A DNA stretch of 64,000 nt from Azoarcus sp. CIB (lineage in GTDB: Bacteria > Pseudomonadota > Gammaproteobacteria > Burkholderiales > Rhodocyclaceae), in assembly GCF_001190925.1 (NCBI RefSeq), contig NZ_CP011072.1, forward strand, positions 744,001-808,000. The letters run 5' to 3'. The position numbers were made by a program, and so were the translations under genes. Of this stretch, positions 39,416 through 47,593 are shown piece by piece. Within the stretch, counting starts at the first letter, position 1. Every line of letters begins with the position of its first letter. Under the pieces are notes generated by a model that searched no databases, was not told where the DNA came from, and was given only the letters and a program-made list of their open reading frames with translations.

Positions 39416-40832
39416 TCACTCCGCGGCCACGCGCTCGCCCCAGCCTTCGGCCAGCTCCCACGGCGCCGGCTGCCGCACCTGCGACCAGATCGGGTTGTAG
39501 AGCGCCTTGTCGATCTCGGCGACGAGATTCACCACCCCGTCGTAACCCGCGTAGGCGTGATGGCGCTCCTGGTTGATCTCGACCCACGGCGTCTTCGCCT
39601 TCAGCGCGACGAACTGCGAGCGCCCGCCCGAGAGCATCACGTCGGCCTGCGACTCCTTCAGCATCCGGTACATCTCGCGCGGCGGCAGCTCGTCGAACAT
39701 GTGCGCGTCGGTGCCCATGATCTCGACCACCTTCGCGCGGTCGCTCTGCGTCGATTTGCGCATCGAGGTGCCCACGATCTCCATGCCCACCTCCTGCAGC
39801 GCCGCCACCACGCTCCACGACTTCACGCCGCCCGTAGAAAAGCAGCACCCGCTTGCCCGCCAGCCGCGCGCGGTACTTCTCCAGCCGCGCCCACGCGCGC
39901 GCCTCCTCGCGTGCGATCAGCGCCTCGGCGCGCGCCGGCAGGTCGGCCGGCGCGCCGCGTTCGACCAGCAGGCGCGAGATCCGGCGCAGGCAGTCCGACA
40001 TGTCCGCGATGCCGTAGAAGCTGCCCTCGAAGAAGGGGATGTCGTAGCGCTCGTCCATCTTGCGCGCGATGTTGATCAGCGCCTGCGAGCACAGCATGAT
40101 CGCCGCCTTGGCGCGGTGCGAGCCCGCGATGTCGCGGTAGCGCGCGTCGCCGCAGAAGGTCGCCAGCACGCGGATGCCCAGCTCGTCGAAGAGCGGCTTC
40201 ACCTGCCAGAACTCGCCGACCACGTTGTACTCGCCGATCAGGTTGATGTCGCAATCCGTCGTATATTCCGGCTCCTGCGTGCCGACGACATAGTCGAGCA
40301 GCGCCTCGCCGCCCAGCTTGTTGCCGAGGTTCTTGCTGCCCGCGAAGCCGGGCGCGTTCACCGGGATCACTGGCGTGCCGAACTTCGCGCTCGCCGCCTT
40401 GCACACCCCCTCGACGTCGTCGCCGATCATTGCCGGCAGGCAGGTCTGGTACACGAAGATCGCCGGCGGATTCACCTTGTCCACGATCTCCTTGATCGCG
40501 CGGTACAGGCGCTTCTCGCCGCCGTAGATCACGTCGAACTCCGCCATGTCGGTCGTGAAGCCCGTACGGTAGGTCTGCGGACCGGACGAATACACGTGGC
40601 GCGAATCCCACGAATTGCCCTCGCACGCAATCGGCCCATGCACCAGATGGGCGACGTCCACCACCGGCTGCAGCGCGATCTTCGCACCGTCGAAGGCACA
40701 GCCGCCGGCCGCGGCGCCGGGCGTCAGCGGCTTCTTGCAGCCCTCCTTGCGCGCCTTGTCGCTCTTCGCCTGGTTCGTCGCGCAGCCGGGTTCGACCAGC
40801 AGGCTGTCGATTCTCTGTTTGAGTGCGCTCAT
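39416..40832 (-). pseudogene. nifE: NifE, alpha subunit of the NifEN scaffold, with a one-base frameshift
   Basis: FeMo-cofactor scaffold subunit. Seen in the main frame: [56 protein letters not shown] and [22 protein letters not shown]. After VLLFYG the frame fails. The rest ([20 protein letters not shown] to the end at 39416) is in another frame. One extra base in CCC at 39831-39833 explains it, since [14 protein letters not shown] is restored by its removal. The span is 472 codons plus one base, and the corrected protein is 471 aa. As NifE is essential for cofactor synthesis and everything else is intact, a sequencing error is most likely. Confidence 0.93.
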
Positions 40833-40887
40833 GTCGGTTTCCTGTGTGCGCCCGTGGCGCGGATGTCGCGGGGGCAGGGGAACCGAT

Positions 40888-40902
40888 GCACGATCGATGC
40901 CA
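40888..40902 (-). promoter_or_regulatory. Sigma-54 promoter of nifE
   Basis: Read on the minus strand, TGGCATCGATCGTGC has the -24 GG and -12 GC at correct spacing, 55 bp before nifE. Confidence 0.75.
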
Positions 40903-40961
40903 GACCGCACAGTGCGTTAAATCAATGGCTTGCGAAACGCGCACGCATTCATCTCCGCCGC

Positions 40962-41000
40962 TGTCGAACTCGCGACAACGCTTTTGTCGAACTCGTGACA
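40962..41000. promoter_or_regulatory. Two tandem NifA upstream sites for nifE
   Basis: TGTCGAACTCGCGACA (40962-40977) and TGTCGAACTCGTGACA (40985-41000) are both perfect TGT-N10-ACA sites, spaced 23 bp apart (about two helical turns), so both face the same side of the DNA. They differ at one base. Confidence 0.87.
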
Positions 41001-41089
41001 CGCCCCCGACGCCCCTGCGCCGCAGGACACCTCCTGCTATGCTCACGCTTTTCCGGCGTACCGCGCCGCGCTCCCGACCCGCCGCCAAG

Positions 41090-41596
41090 ATGAAGAAAGC
41101 CCTCGTTTCCCTCGCCCTGTGCCTCGCCGCAATGCCCGGCCCCGCCTTCGCCACGCCCGGAGAAGTGCCCGAAGGCGGCACCCTGCGCCAGATACCGATG
41201 CAGGGCCTCACCGCCGGCTCCAAGCTGCTCGGCGACTATCGCGGCAAGCCGCTGATCATCAACGTCTGGGCGAGCTACTGCCCGCCCTGTCTCGCCGAGA
41301 TGGGGTCGCTGGAGCGCCTGTCGAAGCGCTACGGCAAGCAGTTCAACGTCATCGGCATCTCGATCGACGACTACCCCGAGCGCGCCACGGCCTTCCTCAC
41401 CCAGGCGAAGACCAGCTTCCCGCACTTCATCGACCACAAGCTCGCGCTCGAGAACATGCTCGGCGCCAACCGCATCCCGCTCACGGTGCTGGTCGACGCC
41501 GACGGCAAGGTCGTGCACAAGGTGTTCGGCGCCAAGGAGTGGGACAGCCCCGAAACCGTCGAGGCGATCGGCAAGGCCTTCGGCCTGCGCATGTAG
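41090..41596 (+). CDS. TlpA/ResA-like periplasmic thioredoxin
   Basis: Exported thiol-disulfide protein (168 aa). A Sec signal peptide is followed by mature TPGEVPEG, and the active site WASYCPPC sits in a TlpA fold with INVWASYCPPCLAEM and VLVDADGKVVHKVFG. It is divergent from nifE across 257 bp. An upstream in-frame ATG (41039) is possible, but 41090 gives a clean signal peptide (MKKALVSLALCLAA). Family members reduce apocytochrome c or other periplasmic thiols. Confidence 0.88.
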   Translation: MKKALVSLALCLAAMPGPAFATPGEVPEGGTLRQIPMQGLTAGSKLLGDYRGKPLIINVWASYCPPCLAEMGSLERLSKRYGKQFNVIGISIDDYPERATAFLTQAKTSFPHFIDHKLALENMLGANRIPLTVLVDADGKVVHKVFGAKEWDSPETVEAIGKAFGLRM

Positions 41597-41734
41597 GCCG
41601 TCCAGGCCGTCCGCGGTGGGCATATAGCCCCGGAATACGGGGTTTCAGGCTGAATTTGCGCGCGGAACATTACAGGATTGTTTCAGCTGGTAAAATCGCG
41701 CCCTGATTCCACTCCCCGGCAGGCAAAAACAATC

Positions 41735-42373
41735 ATGTTCTCCCGCTTCATGCCCCGTGAGGGACAGTTCTTCACCCTGTTCAACGCCCATGCAGACGAG
41801 ATCGTGGCCGGCGCCAAAGCCCTGGTCGCGCTGATGCAGGCCGTCGGAAAGGACGCATCGACAGCGGCGAAGACCACCGCCGACATCGACGAGATCGAGA
41901 CCCGCGCGGACAAGCTGAACCACGACGTGATGGCGCTGATGCACTCCACGTTCATCACGCCGCTCGACCGCGACGAGATCCATCAGCTCATCTCGCACAT
42001 GGACGACGTGCTCGACACCATCCAGGACGTCGCCGAAACCGTCTCGCTGTACGACATCGTCGAAGTGACCGAGGACGCCCTGCGCATCGCCGAGCTGTCC
42101 CTGTCCTGCGCCGAGAGCGTGCGCGCGGCGGTCGTGCTGCTGTCCAACATGGACAACGGCCGCGAGATCCTGCGCATCTGCCACGAGATCGACGGCTTCG
42201 AATCCGACGCCGACCGCGTCCTGCGCAAGGCGCTGTCGGGCCTCTTCCGCGAAGAGCCCGACGTCCGTGTGGTCCTGAAGATGAAAGGCGTGTACGAACT
42301 GCTCGAATCGGTCACCGATCGCTGCAAGGACGTCGCCAAGATCCTCGAGGCCATCGTGCTCGAAAACTCCTGA
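41735..42373 (+). CDS. DUF47/PhoU-like phosphate transport regulator
   Basis: Cytoplasmic all-helical protein (212 aa), PhoU-related DUF47 (YkaA) family. Seen: EGQFFTLFNAHADEIVAGAK, HSTFITPLDRDEIHQLISHMDDVLDTI and the metal-binding EIDGFESDADRVLRKAL. The gene directly precedes a Pit-type phosphate permease (23 bp), the usual pairing. A TAAAAT -10-like element is at 41691-41696. Confidence 0.92.
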   Translation: MFSRFMPREGQFFTLFNAHADEIVAGAKALVALMQAVGKDASTAAKTTADIDEIETRADKLNHDVMALMHSTFITPLDRDEIHQLISHMDDVLDTIQDVAETVSLYDIVEVTEDALRIAELSLSCAESVRAAVVLLSNMDNGREILRICHEIDGFESDADRVLRKALSGLFREEPDVRVVLKMKGVYELLESVTDRCKDVAKILEAIVLENS

Positions 42374-42396
42374 CCCGCGATCTCCAGGAAAACGAC

Positions 42397-43404
42397 ATGG
42401 CAACTTTGGAGATCGGGCTCGCCACGGTGATGTTTCTCGTGGTGCTGGCCCTGCTGTTCGACTTCATGAACGGCTTCCACGATGCGGCGAACTCGATCGC
42501 GACGGTCGTCTCGACCGGCGTGCTCAAGCCGCAGCATGCGGTCGCGTTTGCGGCCTTCTTCAACGTCGTCGCCATCTTCATCTTCCAGTTGAAGGTCGCG
42601 AGCACGATCGGCAAGGGCACCATCGACCCCGCGGTCGTCGACCACATCGTCGTGTTCGGCGCACTGGTCGGGGCGATCGCGTGGAACGTCATCACCTGGT
42701 ACTACGGCATCCCGTCCAGCTCCTCGCACGCGCTGATCGGCGGCCTCGTCGGTGCCGCGGTCGCCAAGGGCGGTTTCGGCTCGTTGCTCGCCTCCGGCCT
42801 CATCAAGACCGTCGCCTTCATCCTCGTGTCGCCGCTGCTGGGCTTCCTGCTCGGTTCGCTGCTGATGGTGGGCGTCTCATGGTTATTTTTCCGAACGCCC
42901 CAGCGCAAGGTCGACAAGTGGTTCCGCCGCCTGCAGCTCGTCTCGGCCTCGCTCTACAGCCTCGGCCACGGCGGCAATGACGCGCAGAAGACCATCGGCA
43001 TCATCTGGATGCTCCTGATCGCCGCCGGCATCAGCCAGAGCACGGACCCCGTGCCGACCTGGGTCATCGTCACCTGCTACCTCGCCATCGGCCTCGGCAC
43101 CATGTTCGGCGGCTGGCGCATCGTCAAGACCATGGGCCAGCGCATCACCAAGCTGAAACCGGTCGGCGGCTTCTGCGCCGAAACCGGCGGCGCGATCACG
43201 CTGTTCCTCGCCACCGCGATGGGCATCCCGGTGTCGACCACCCACACCATCACCGGCGCCATCGTCGGCGTCGGCTCCGCGCGCAAGGTCTCGGCCGTGC
43301 GCTGGGGCGTGGCGGGCAGCATTGTCTGGGCGTGGGTTCTCACGATCCCGTGCAGCGCCCTCATCGCCGGCGCCGCATGGTACGTCGGCCGCATGATCCT
43401 CTGA
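42397..43404 (+). CDS. pit: Low-affinity inorganic phosphate transporter, Pit family
   Basis: Membrane phosphate/proton symporter (335 aa) with about ten spans. It has the repeated PHO-4 signature: FDFMNGFHDAANSIATVVSTGVL at the start and GHGGNDAQKTIGIIW in the second half, plus PVSTTHTITGAIVGVG. Forms an operon with the DUF47 gene. Confidence 0.95.
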   Translation: MATLEIGLATVMFLVVLALLFDFMNGFHDAANSIATVVSTGVLKPQHAVAFAAFFNVVAIFIFQLKVASTIGKGTIDPAVVDHIVVFGALVGAIAWNVITWYYGIPSSSSHALIGGLVGAAVAKGGFGSLLASGLIKTVAFILVSPLLGFLLGSLLMVGVSWLFFRTPQRKVDKWFRRLQLVSASLYSLGHGGNDAQKTIGIIWMLLIAAGISQSTDPVPTWVIVTCYLAIGLGTMFGGWRIVKTMGQRITKLKPVGGFCAETGGAITLFLATAMGIPVSTTHTITGAIVGVGSARKVSAVRWGVAGSIVWAWVLTIPCSALIAGAAWYVGRMIL

Positions 43405-43423
43405 GCGGCCAGCCGTAACACAA

Positions 43424-43447
43424 CGGCCCGCCCTGTGCGGCGGGCCG
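43424..43447. terminator. Hairpin between pit and the DUF924 gene
   Basis: CGGCCCGCC (43424-43432) pairs with GGCGGGCCG (43439-43447) over a 6-base loop between convergent genes. Likely bidirectional terminator. The same stem sequence recurs at 45616-45638. Confidence 0.7.
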
Positions 43448-43459
43448 AACCGGCCGCGT

Positions 43460-44020
43460 TCAGAAGCGCGAGCCCGGCTGCTTCAGAAATTCGACCTCGT
43501 CCGGGGTCGACTCCCTTCCCAGAATGGCATTGCGATGCGGATAGCGCCCAAAGCGCTCGATGATCGTCTTGTGCTTCAGCTCGTAGTCCAGGTTGCCCGG
43601 GATGCCGTTGCGCTCGAAGAGCTGCACCGCGATCTTGTGGATCGCCAGCGACTCGCTGTGCATGAAGGGCATGTACAGGAAGCTGCGCTCGTTGGGCCGC
43701 AGCGCCTGCTCCGCCCCCGTCGCGATCGCCTCCTGCGCCAGCACCAGCGCCATCCCGTCGCACGCGAACGCCGCCGCCAAGTCGCGGAACATGTTGCGCG
43801 AGAACTGATCCAGCACGATTACCTCCGCCAGCCGTCCGGCCGGCGTGCTCCGCCACTCGAACAACTCGCCGCGCGCGGCCTGGGCGTGCACGTCGCCGAA
43901 GCGTTCGGCGATCATGCGGTCGAAGGCGGCGTCCTTCTTCCACCATTGGGCGGGTGAGAGCTCGTCGAACCAGAATTCCAGAATTTCTCGGTGCATGGCG
44001 TTCATCTCCGGGTTCGGCAA
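43460..44020 (-). CDS. DUF924 family protein
   Basis: Conserved protein (186 aa) of unknown function with the DUF924/TPR-like all-helical fold. Seen: EILEFWFDELSPAQWWKKDAAFD, IVLDQFSRNMFRD and FLYMPFMHSESLAIH, the strongest family motifs. Start codons at 44020, 44005 and 43996 are all possible. The ORF-long form is listed. Confidence 0.85.
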   Translation of the reverse strand: MPNPEMNAMHREILEFWFDELSPAQWWKKDAAFDRMIAERFGDVHAQAARGELFEWRSTPAGRLAEVIVLDQFSRNMFRDLAAAFACDGMALVLAQEAIATGAEQALRPNERSFLYMPFMHSESLAIHKIAVQLFERNGIPGNLDYELKHKTIIERFGRYPHRNAILGRESTPDEVEFLKQPGSRF

Positions 44021-44083
44021 AATTGACGTTCCAGTCTGGTCGGCCCATGCTATGAGAATAGGTAAAACTTAAAGGCGACCCCC

Positions 44084-44323
44084 ATGCAGGCCGAACGACG
44101 TCGCGTACGTGTTTTCAGGGGCAGGAATCAAGCCATCAGGGTTCCTCACGAATTCGAACTCGATGCCGACGAAGCGATTATCCATCGCGAAGGTGGCAGG
44201 CTGATCATAGAGCCGGTGCGCAGAAACCGCCTGCTTGCCGTGCTTTCCGGGTTGGAGGCTCTCCCACGGGAATTCCCCGATGTCGATTCCGGCTTGCCGC
44301 CGCTCGACGACGTTTCGTTTTGA
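44084..44323 (+). CDS. vapB: VapB-type antitoxin (AbrB/SpoVT fold), orphan
   Basis: Small DNA-binding antitoxin (79 aa). Seen: RRVRVFRGRNQAIRVPHEFEL and the REGGRLIIEPV strand typical of VapB, with a C-terminal toxin-binding tail (FPDVDSGLPPLDD). The vapC toxin that should follow is decayed, so this is an orphan antitoxin that may still bind other sites. Confidence 0.85.
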   Translation: MQAERRRVRVFRGRNQAIRVPHEFELDADEAIIHREGGRLIIEPVRRNRLLAVLSGLEALPREFPDVDSGLPPLDDVSF

Positions 44324-44343
44324 GGAAGGCTGCGCAACCTGGC

Positions 44344-44557
44344 GTGCCGCGTTACCTGCTCGATACCAATGTCGTCTCCGACCTTGTGCGCAATCGCCAG
44401 GGAGAGTTTGCGGCCCGGCATGCCCGTCGGCCCGAATGATCTGCAGATCGCGGCGCATGCACGTGCGCTGGGCCTTACAGTCGTCGCCGCCAATCTGAAG
44501 TAGTTCCGCCGGGTGCCGGGACGGGCCGTGGAAAATTGGCTGGATCGCAGCGAGTAG
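44344..44557 (+). pseudogene. vapC: vapC toxin remnant with a large internal deletion
   Basis: The N-terminal 31 codons are a PIN-domain start (PRYLLDTNVVSDLVRN, with the first catalytic Asp), then a stop. About 20 bp on, another frame gives a VapC C-terminus (GPNDLQIAAHARALGLTVV, then a TAG, then FRRVPGRAVENWLD). The middle of the toxin (most catalytic acids) is missing, so deletion, frameshift and a nonsense change have all occurred. Non-functional. Confidence 0.88.
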
Positions 44558-44644
44558 GGCGGTTGTATGGTTACGTGGGCAAGAAACGAGATCTGACCCC
44601 AGAGACAGAGAGCTGCGTCAATATCAAAGCCCGGATAGTTTGCG

Positions 44645-45424
44645 ATGAAAGACCTTCTTAATCTCATGTTCCTCGTGTGGCTTGCACTCATCATGGGCGG
44701 GTGCGGAGGATCCGCAACGCTTCCAAATCCAGTGAAAAGCAAGGATGGGCTGGCATATATCCCCATCGACGAAACGGCATTTCTCATCCCCGAAAAGACC
44801 TGGCTTAAGAGCTACGCTAGAAATTTGACAGATGGGTCTGTGGACAGCGTGACCTTACATGCGACGGTGCCTGATGTGCAGCCGTGGAGCCCGGAGCGCC
44901 ATGACGAGATGTACTGGCCGGCGGGGCCGGGTAGTAAGCTATTGATTTATCTGTGGGGCGATCGCCGCTATCAGATCAGTCATTTTTCGAACGCTCCAAA
45001 GAGTATGGCGCCTCAATTTGATGTCATTGAGGAAGACTCAGATCAAAAGCGTCAGGGGCTTCGGCGGTTTAGGCAAATATCCAAATTTAATCCCACGCCA
45101 GACGAGCTTGAACGGCTAACGCGAAGTCTGGGCAATGAAGCTATCGAAAAGCTGCGCGCTAAGAATGGGACGCCGATGACCGATGCGGTGTATTACGAAC
45201 TCATTGTCGACGAAAAAGTTAAGTACTACATCAGCTGTACTGACAGAAAGGAAGCGCCATTTCCAGGCTGTAAATTGTGGTTTTCCTGGGGGGCGACAAT
45301 CTTGGTCGAGGTTCAATTCTCGCGTACCGACCTAATTAATGCGGTCCGTATGGCTGAGCTTCTGGCAAAGCAGCTGCATTCCTTTGAAGCAGCAGGCCTT
45401 GAGCGCGGGGCAATTGGTCGATAA
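44645..45424 (+). CDS. Unknown lipoprotein of AT-richer composition
   Basis: 259 aa. It has a probable lipoprotein signal peptide (LVWLALIMGGC, Cys20), then a periplasmic domain with no family I recognise, two further Cys (in YISCTDRKEAPFPGC) and an LVEVQFSRTDL segment near the end. Base composition and codon use are visibly less GC-rich than all neighbours (many AAA, GAA, ATT and TTT codons), so recent horizontal transfer is likely. It follows the vapBC remnant. The 269 bp after it hold only hairpins. Confidence 0.75.
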   Translation: MKDLLNLMFLVWLALIMGGCGGSATLPNPVKSKDGLAYIPIDETAFLIPEKTWLKSYARNLTDGSVDSVTLHATVPDVQPWSPERHDEMYWPAGPGSKLLIYLWGDRRYQISHFSNAPKSMAPQFDVIEEDSDQKRQGLRRFRQISKFNPTPDELERLTRSLGNEAIEKLRAKNGTPMTDAVYYELIVDEKVKYYISCTDRKEAPFPGCKLWFSWGATILVEVQFSRTDLINAVRMAELLAKQLHSFEAAGLERGAIGR

Positions 45425-45615
45425 AGGTGTTTTTTTGCCAAGGACGTACGTATAGCAAGGCCGTTTATTTCAAAAGCGAATCTGCGGTTTTGAATGACGA
45501 TTCCCCTAAATAGTGGGCGTCATATGGTTGAAGGCTTGAGTGGCTGTATCGGGTTGATGGCCGCGGTTCCTTGTTTCCGCGATACCCCACCGCCCAGCGT
45601 CGACAAAGAAGATAA

Positions 45616-45638
45616 CGGCCCGCCTTGCGGGCGGGCCG
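45616..45638. terminator. Hairpin after the nifHDK-ferredoxin operon
   Basis: CGGCCCGCC (45616-45624) pairs with GGCGGGCCG (45630-45638). Read leftward it is followed by TTATCTTCTTT, so it suits termination of the leftward nifHDK operon. It also closes the rightward lipoprotein unit. Confidence 0.7.
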
Positions 45639-45643
45639 AGCAA

Positions 45644-45672
45644 CATCCGGCGCGGAGAGAAATCGCCGGATG
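45644..45672. terminator. Second hairpin after the nifHDK-ferredoxin operon
   Basis: CATCCGGCG (45644-45652) pairs with CGCCGGATG (45664-45672) over 11 bases, directly next to the first hairpin and 22 bp after the ferredoxin stop. Confidence 0.55.
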
Positions 45673-45693
45673 CCGTGAGCAAAATCCATCCGC

Positions 45694-46041
45694 TCAGAAC
45701 TTCACAACAATATCCTCATCAAGCAGCAGGTACTGGCACGCGAGCCGGTAACGCGGCGCCAGATCCAGCAGTTCCAACTCCTCGAACTCCTGCCGCGCGA
45801 GCTTGCCGGACGTTAGCAGCGTGAGCTTTTCCTTCTCGGTGAGGTGCACCGCCATCGGCGGTTTGTTGCCGATGTGGATCACCTCGACCGTGCAGGAACC
45901 GCATTCGCCTTTCTGACACTCGCAGTCGATCGCGACGCCGTGCTCCCGGGCGACGCCGAGGATGCTCTTGCGGTCGCCCGCAGGGGCATAGACGGTGAGG
46001 TCGCGGCGCATCTTCGGCGAACTGAAGGTAACGGTGGGCAT
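45694..46041 (-). CDS. 2Fe-2S ferredoxin of the nifHDK operon
   Basis: Plant-type [2Fe-2S] ferredoxin (115 aa). Cluster ligands in CECQKGECGSC (C-x4-C-x2-C counted from the second Cys) and the distal LACQ. Placed directly behind nifK (11 bp) with a GAGGAG ribosome site, so made with nitrogenase. The role may be electron supply or protection of nitrogenase from oxygen as in FeSII-type proteins. The sequence alone does not decide. Confidence 0.9.
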   Translation of the reverse strand: MPTVTFSSPKMRRDLTVYAPAGDRKSILGVAREHGVAIDCECQKGECGSCTVEVIHIGNKPPMAVHLTEKEKLTLLTSGKLARQEFEELELLDLAPRYRLACQYLLLDEDIVVKF

Positions 46042-46052
46042 GCCGGATCTCC

Positions 46053-47582
46053 TCAGCGGACCAGGTCGAAGCTGGCCGAGTCGGAGGTCTTCGCGTCCAG
46101 CGTGTCGAAGATCTTGTCGAGGATCTTCACGAGAACGTTCAGGCCGCCCTGGTAGCCCCAGATCGGGAAGCGGTGGTGGTGGTGGCGGTCGAAGATCGGG
46201 AAGCCGATGCGGATCAGCGGCGTGCCGATGTCGCGCTCGAGGTACTTGCCGTGCGAGCTGCCGATCAGGAAATCGACCGGCTCGGTGGCGAGCAGCGAGC
46301 GCAGGTGCCACAGGTCCTTGCCCGGCCAGGCCTTGGCGTCCTTGCCGAAGGGGCTGGCGGCGAGCAGCGCGTTGATCTTCGCCGTCCATTCCTTCGTCGC
46401 GTTGCTGCAAAGGATGTGCACCGGCTCGGCGCCGAGTTCCAGCAGGAAGGCGGTCAGGCCCAGCAGCATGTCGGGGTCGCCGAACAGCGCGAAGCGCTTG
46501 CCGTGCAGGTGGGCCTGCGAGTCGGCGATCGCATCGACGAGGCGGCCGCGTTCGAGCTCCAGCGAGGCCGGGATCGGCTGGCCGGTGAGCTCGGACACCG
46601 CCATCAGGAAGGCGTCGGTGCCGGTGACGCCGACCGGGCAGTTGAGCGACACCGTCTTCTGGCCCGCTTTCGCGACGTAGTCGGCCGATTTCGCCGCCGA
46701 GATGCCCTGCATGAAGACCGTGCCCTTGGCGTGCAGCGCGGCTTCCATCTGGTCGGCGGTGGTGCCGCCCGCGTACATGCGGAATTCGCCGTCGGCCGGG
46801 GTATCGAAGACCTCGGACGGGTCGGAGATGATGGTCGCCTCGACGCCCATCTCCTTCATCATCCGCTTCAGCTCGCGGTTGTTGGCGACACAGTAGCCGT
46901 CGAAGCCGCCGTTGAGGTTGATCGCGGGCGCCGCGGTTTCGCTGCGCGTCTTGCCGTCCCAGAAGCTCGTGAGAAAGCCCTTGAGCATGTTGTCGTAGCC
47001 GGTGACGTGGCTGCCGACGAAGGACGGCGTGTGCGCGAACGGTACGCGGAAGTCCTCGGGGACCGAACCCTTCTGTTTCGCCGTCTTGATGAAGGCGTCG
47101 AGGTCGTCGCCGATGACTTCGGCCATGCAGGTGGTCGACACCGCGATCATCTTCGGCTTGTACAGCGCATGCGCGTTCGCCAGCCCGTCGACCATGTTGT
47201 TGAGGCCGCCGAACACCGCCGCGTCCTCGGTCATCGAGTCGGACACGGCCGAACACGGTTCCTTGAAGTGGCGGTTGAAGTGCGAGCGGAAGTAGGCCAC
47301 GCAGCCCTGCGAGCCATGCACGTAGGGCAGGGTGCCTTCGAAGCCGGACGCGCACAGCACCGCGCCGAGCGGCTGGCACGCCTTCGCGGGGTTGATGACG
47401 AGGGCTTCGCGCTTGAAGTTGATCTCGCGGTATTCCATCGTCTTGGTCCAGTCGGCGATCTCCTGGACCTTGGCCGCGCCGCAGCCGCCTTCGAAGCCCT
47501 TCTTGCGCTCGAAGATCTCCTGGTATTCCGGTTCCTTGAACAGCTCGGCGTGGTCGAGGACCTTTTCAGCTGATTGAGGCAT
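46053..47582 (-). CDS. nifK: Nitrogenase MoFe protein beta subunit (NifK)
   Basis: Beta subunit of dinitrogenase (509 aa), shares the P-cluster with NifD. Seen: [39 protein letters not shown] (P-cluster Cys), [13 protein letters not shown], and [21 protein letters not shown] 47582 (MPQSAEKV) has an AAGGAG ribosome site and matches family starts. It lies 11 bp after nifD. Confidence 0.98.
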   Translation of the reverse strand: MPQSAEKVLDHAELFKEPEYQEIFERKKGFEGGCGAAKVQEIADWTKTMEYREINFKREALVINPAKACQPLGAVLCASGFEGTLPYVHGSQGCVAYFRSHFNRHFKEPCSAVSDSMTEDAAVFGGLNNMVDGLANAHALYKPKMIAVSTTCMAEVIGDDLDAFIKTAKQKGSVPEDFRVPFAHTPSFVGSHVTGYDNMLKGFLTSFWDGKTRSETAAPAINLNGGFDGYCVANNRELKRMMKEMGVEATIISDPSEVFDTPADGEFRMYAGGTTADQMEAALHAKGTVFMQGISAAKSADYVAKAGQKTVSLNCPVGVTGTDAFLMAVSELTGQPIPASLELERGRLVDAIADSQAHLHGKRFALFGDPDMLLGLTAFLLELGAEPVHILCSNATKEWTAKINALLAASPFGKDAKAWPGKDLWHLRSLLATEPVDFLIGSSHGKYLERDIGTPLIRIGFPIFDRHHHHRFPIWGYQGGLNVLVKILDKIFDTLDAKTSDSASFDLVR

Positions 47583-47593
47583 GGTCGTGCTCC

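Noticed and set aside
39416-39840. Programmed frameshifting in nifE
   Set aside because: No slippery heptamer or downstream stimulatory structure is evident, and NifE of other bacteria needs none; one extra base is simpler.
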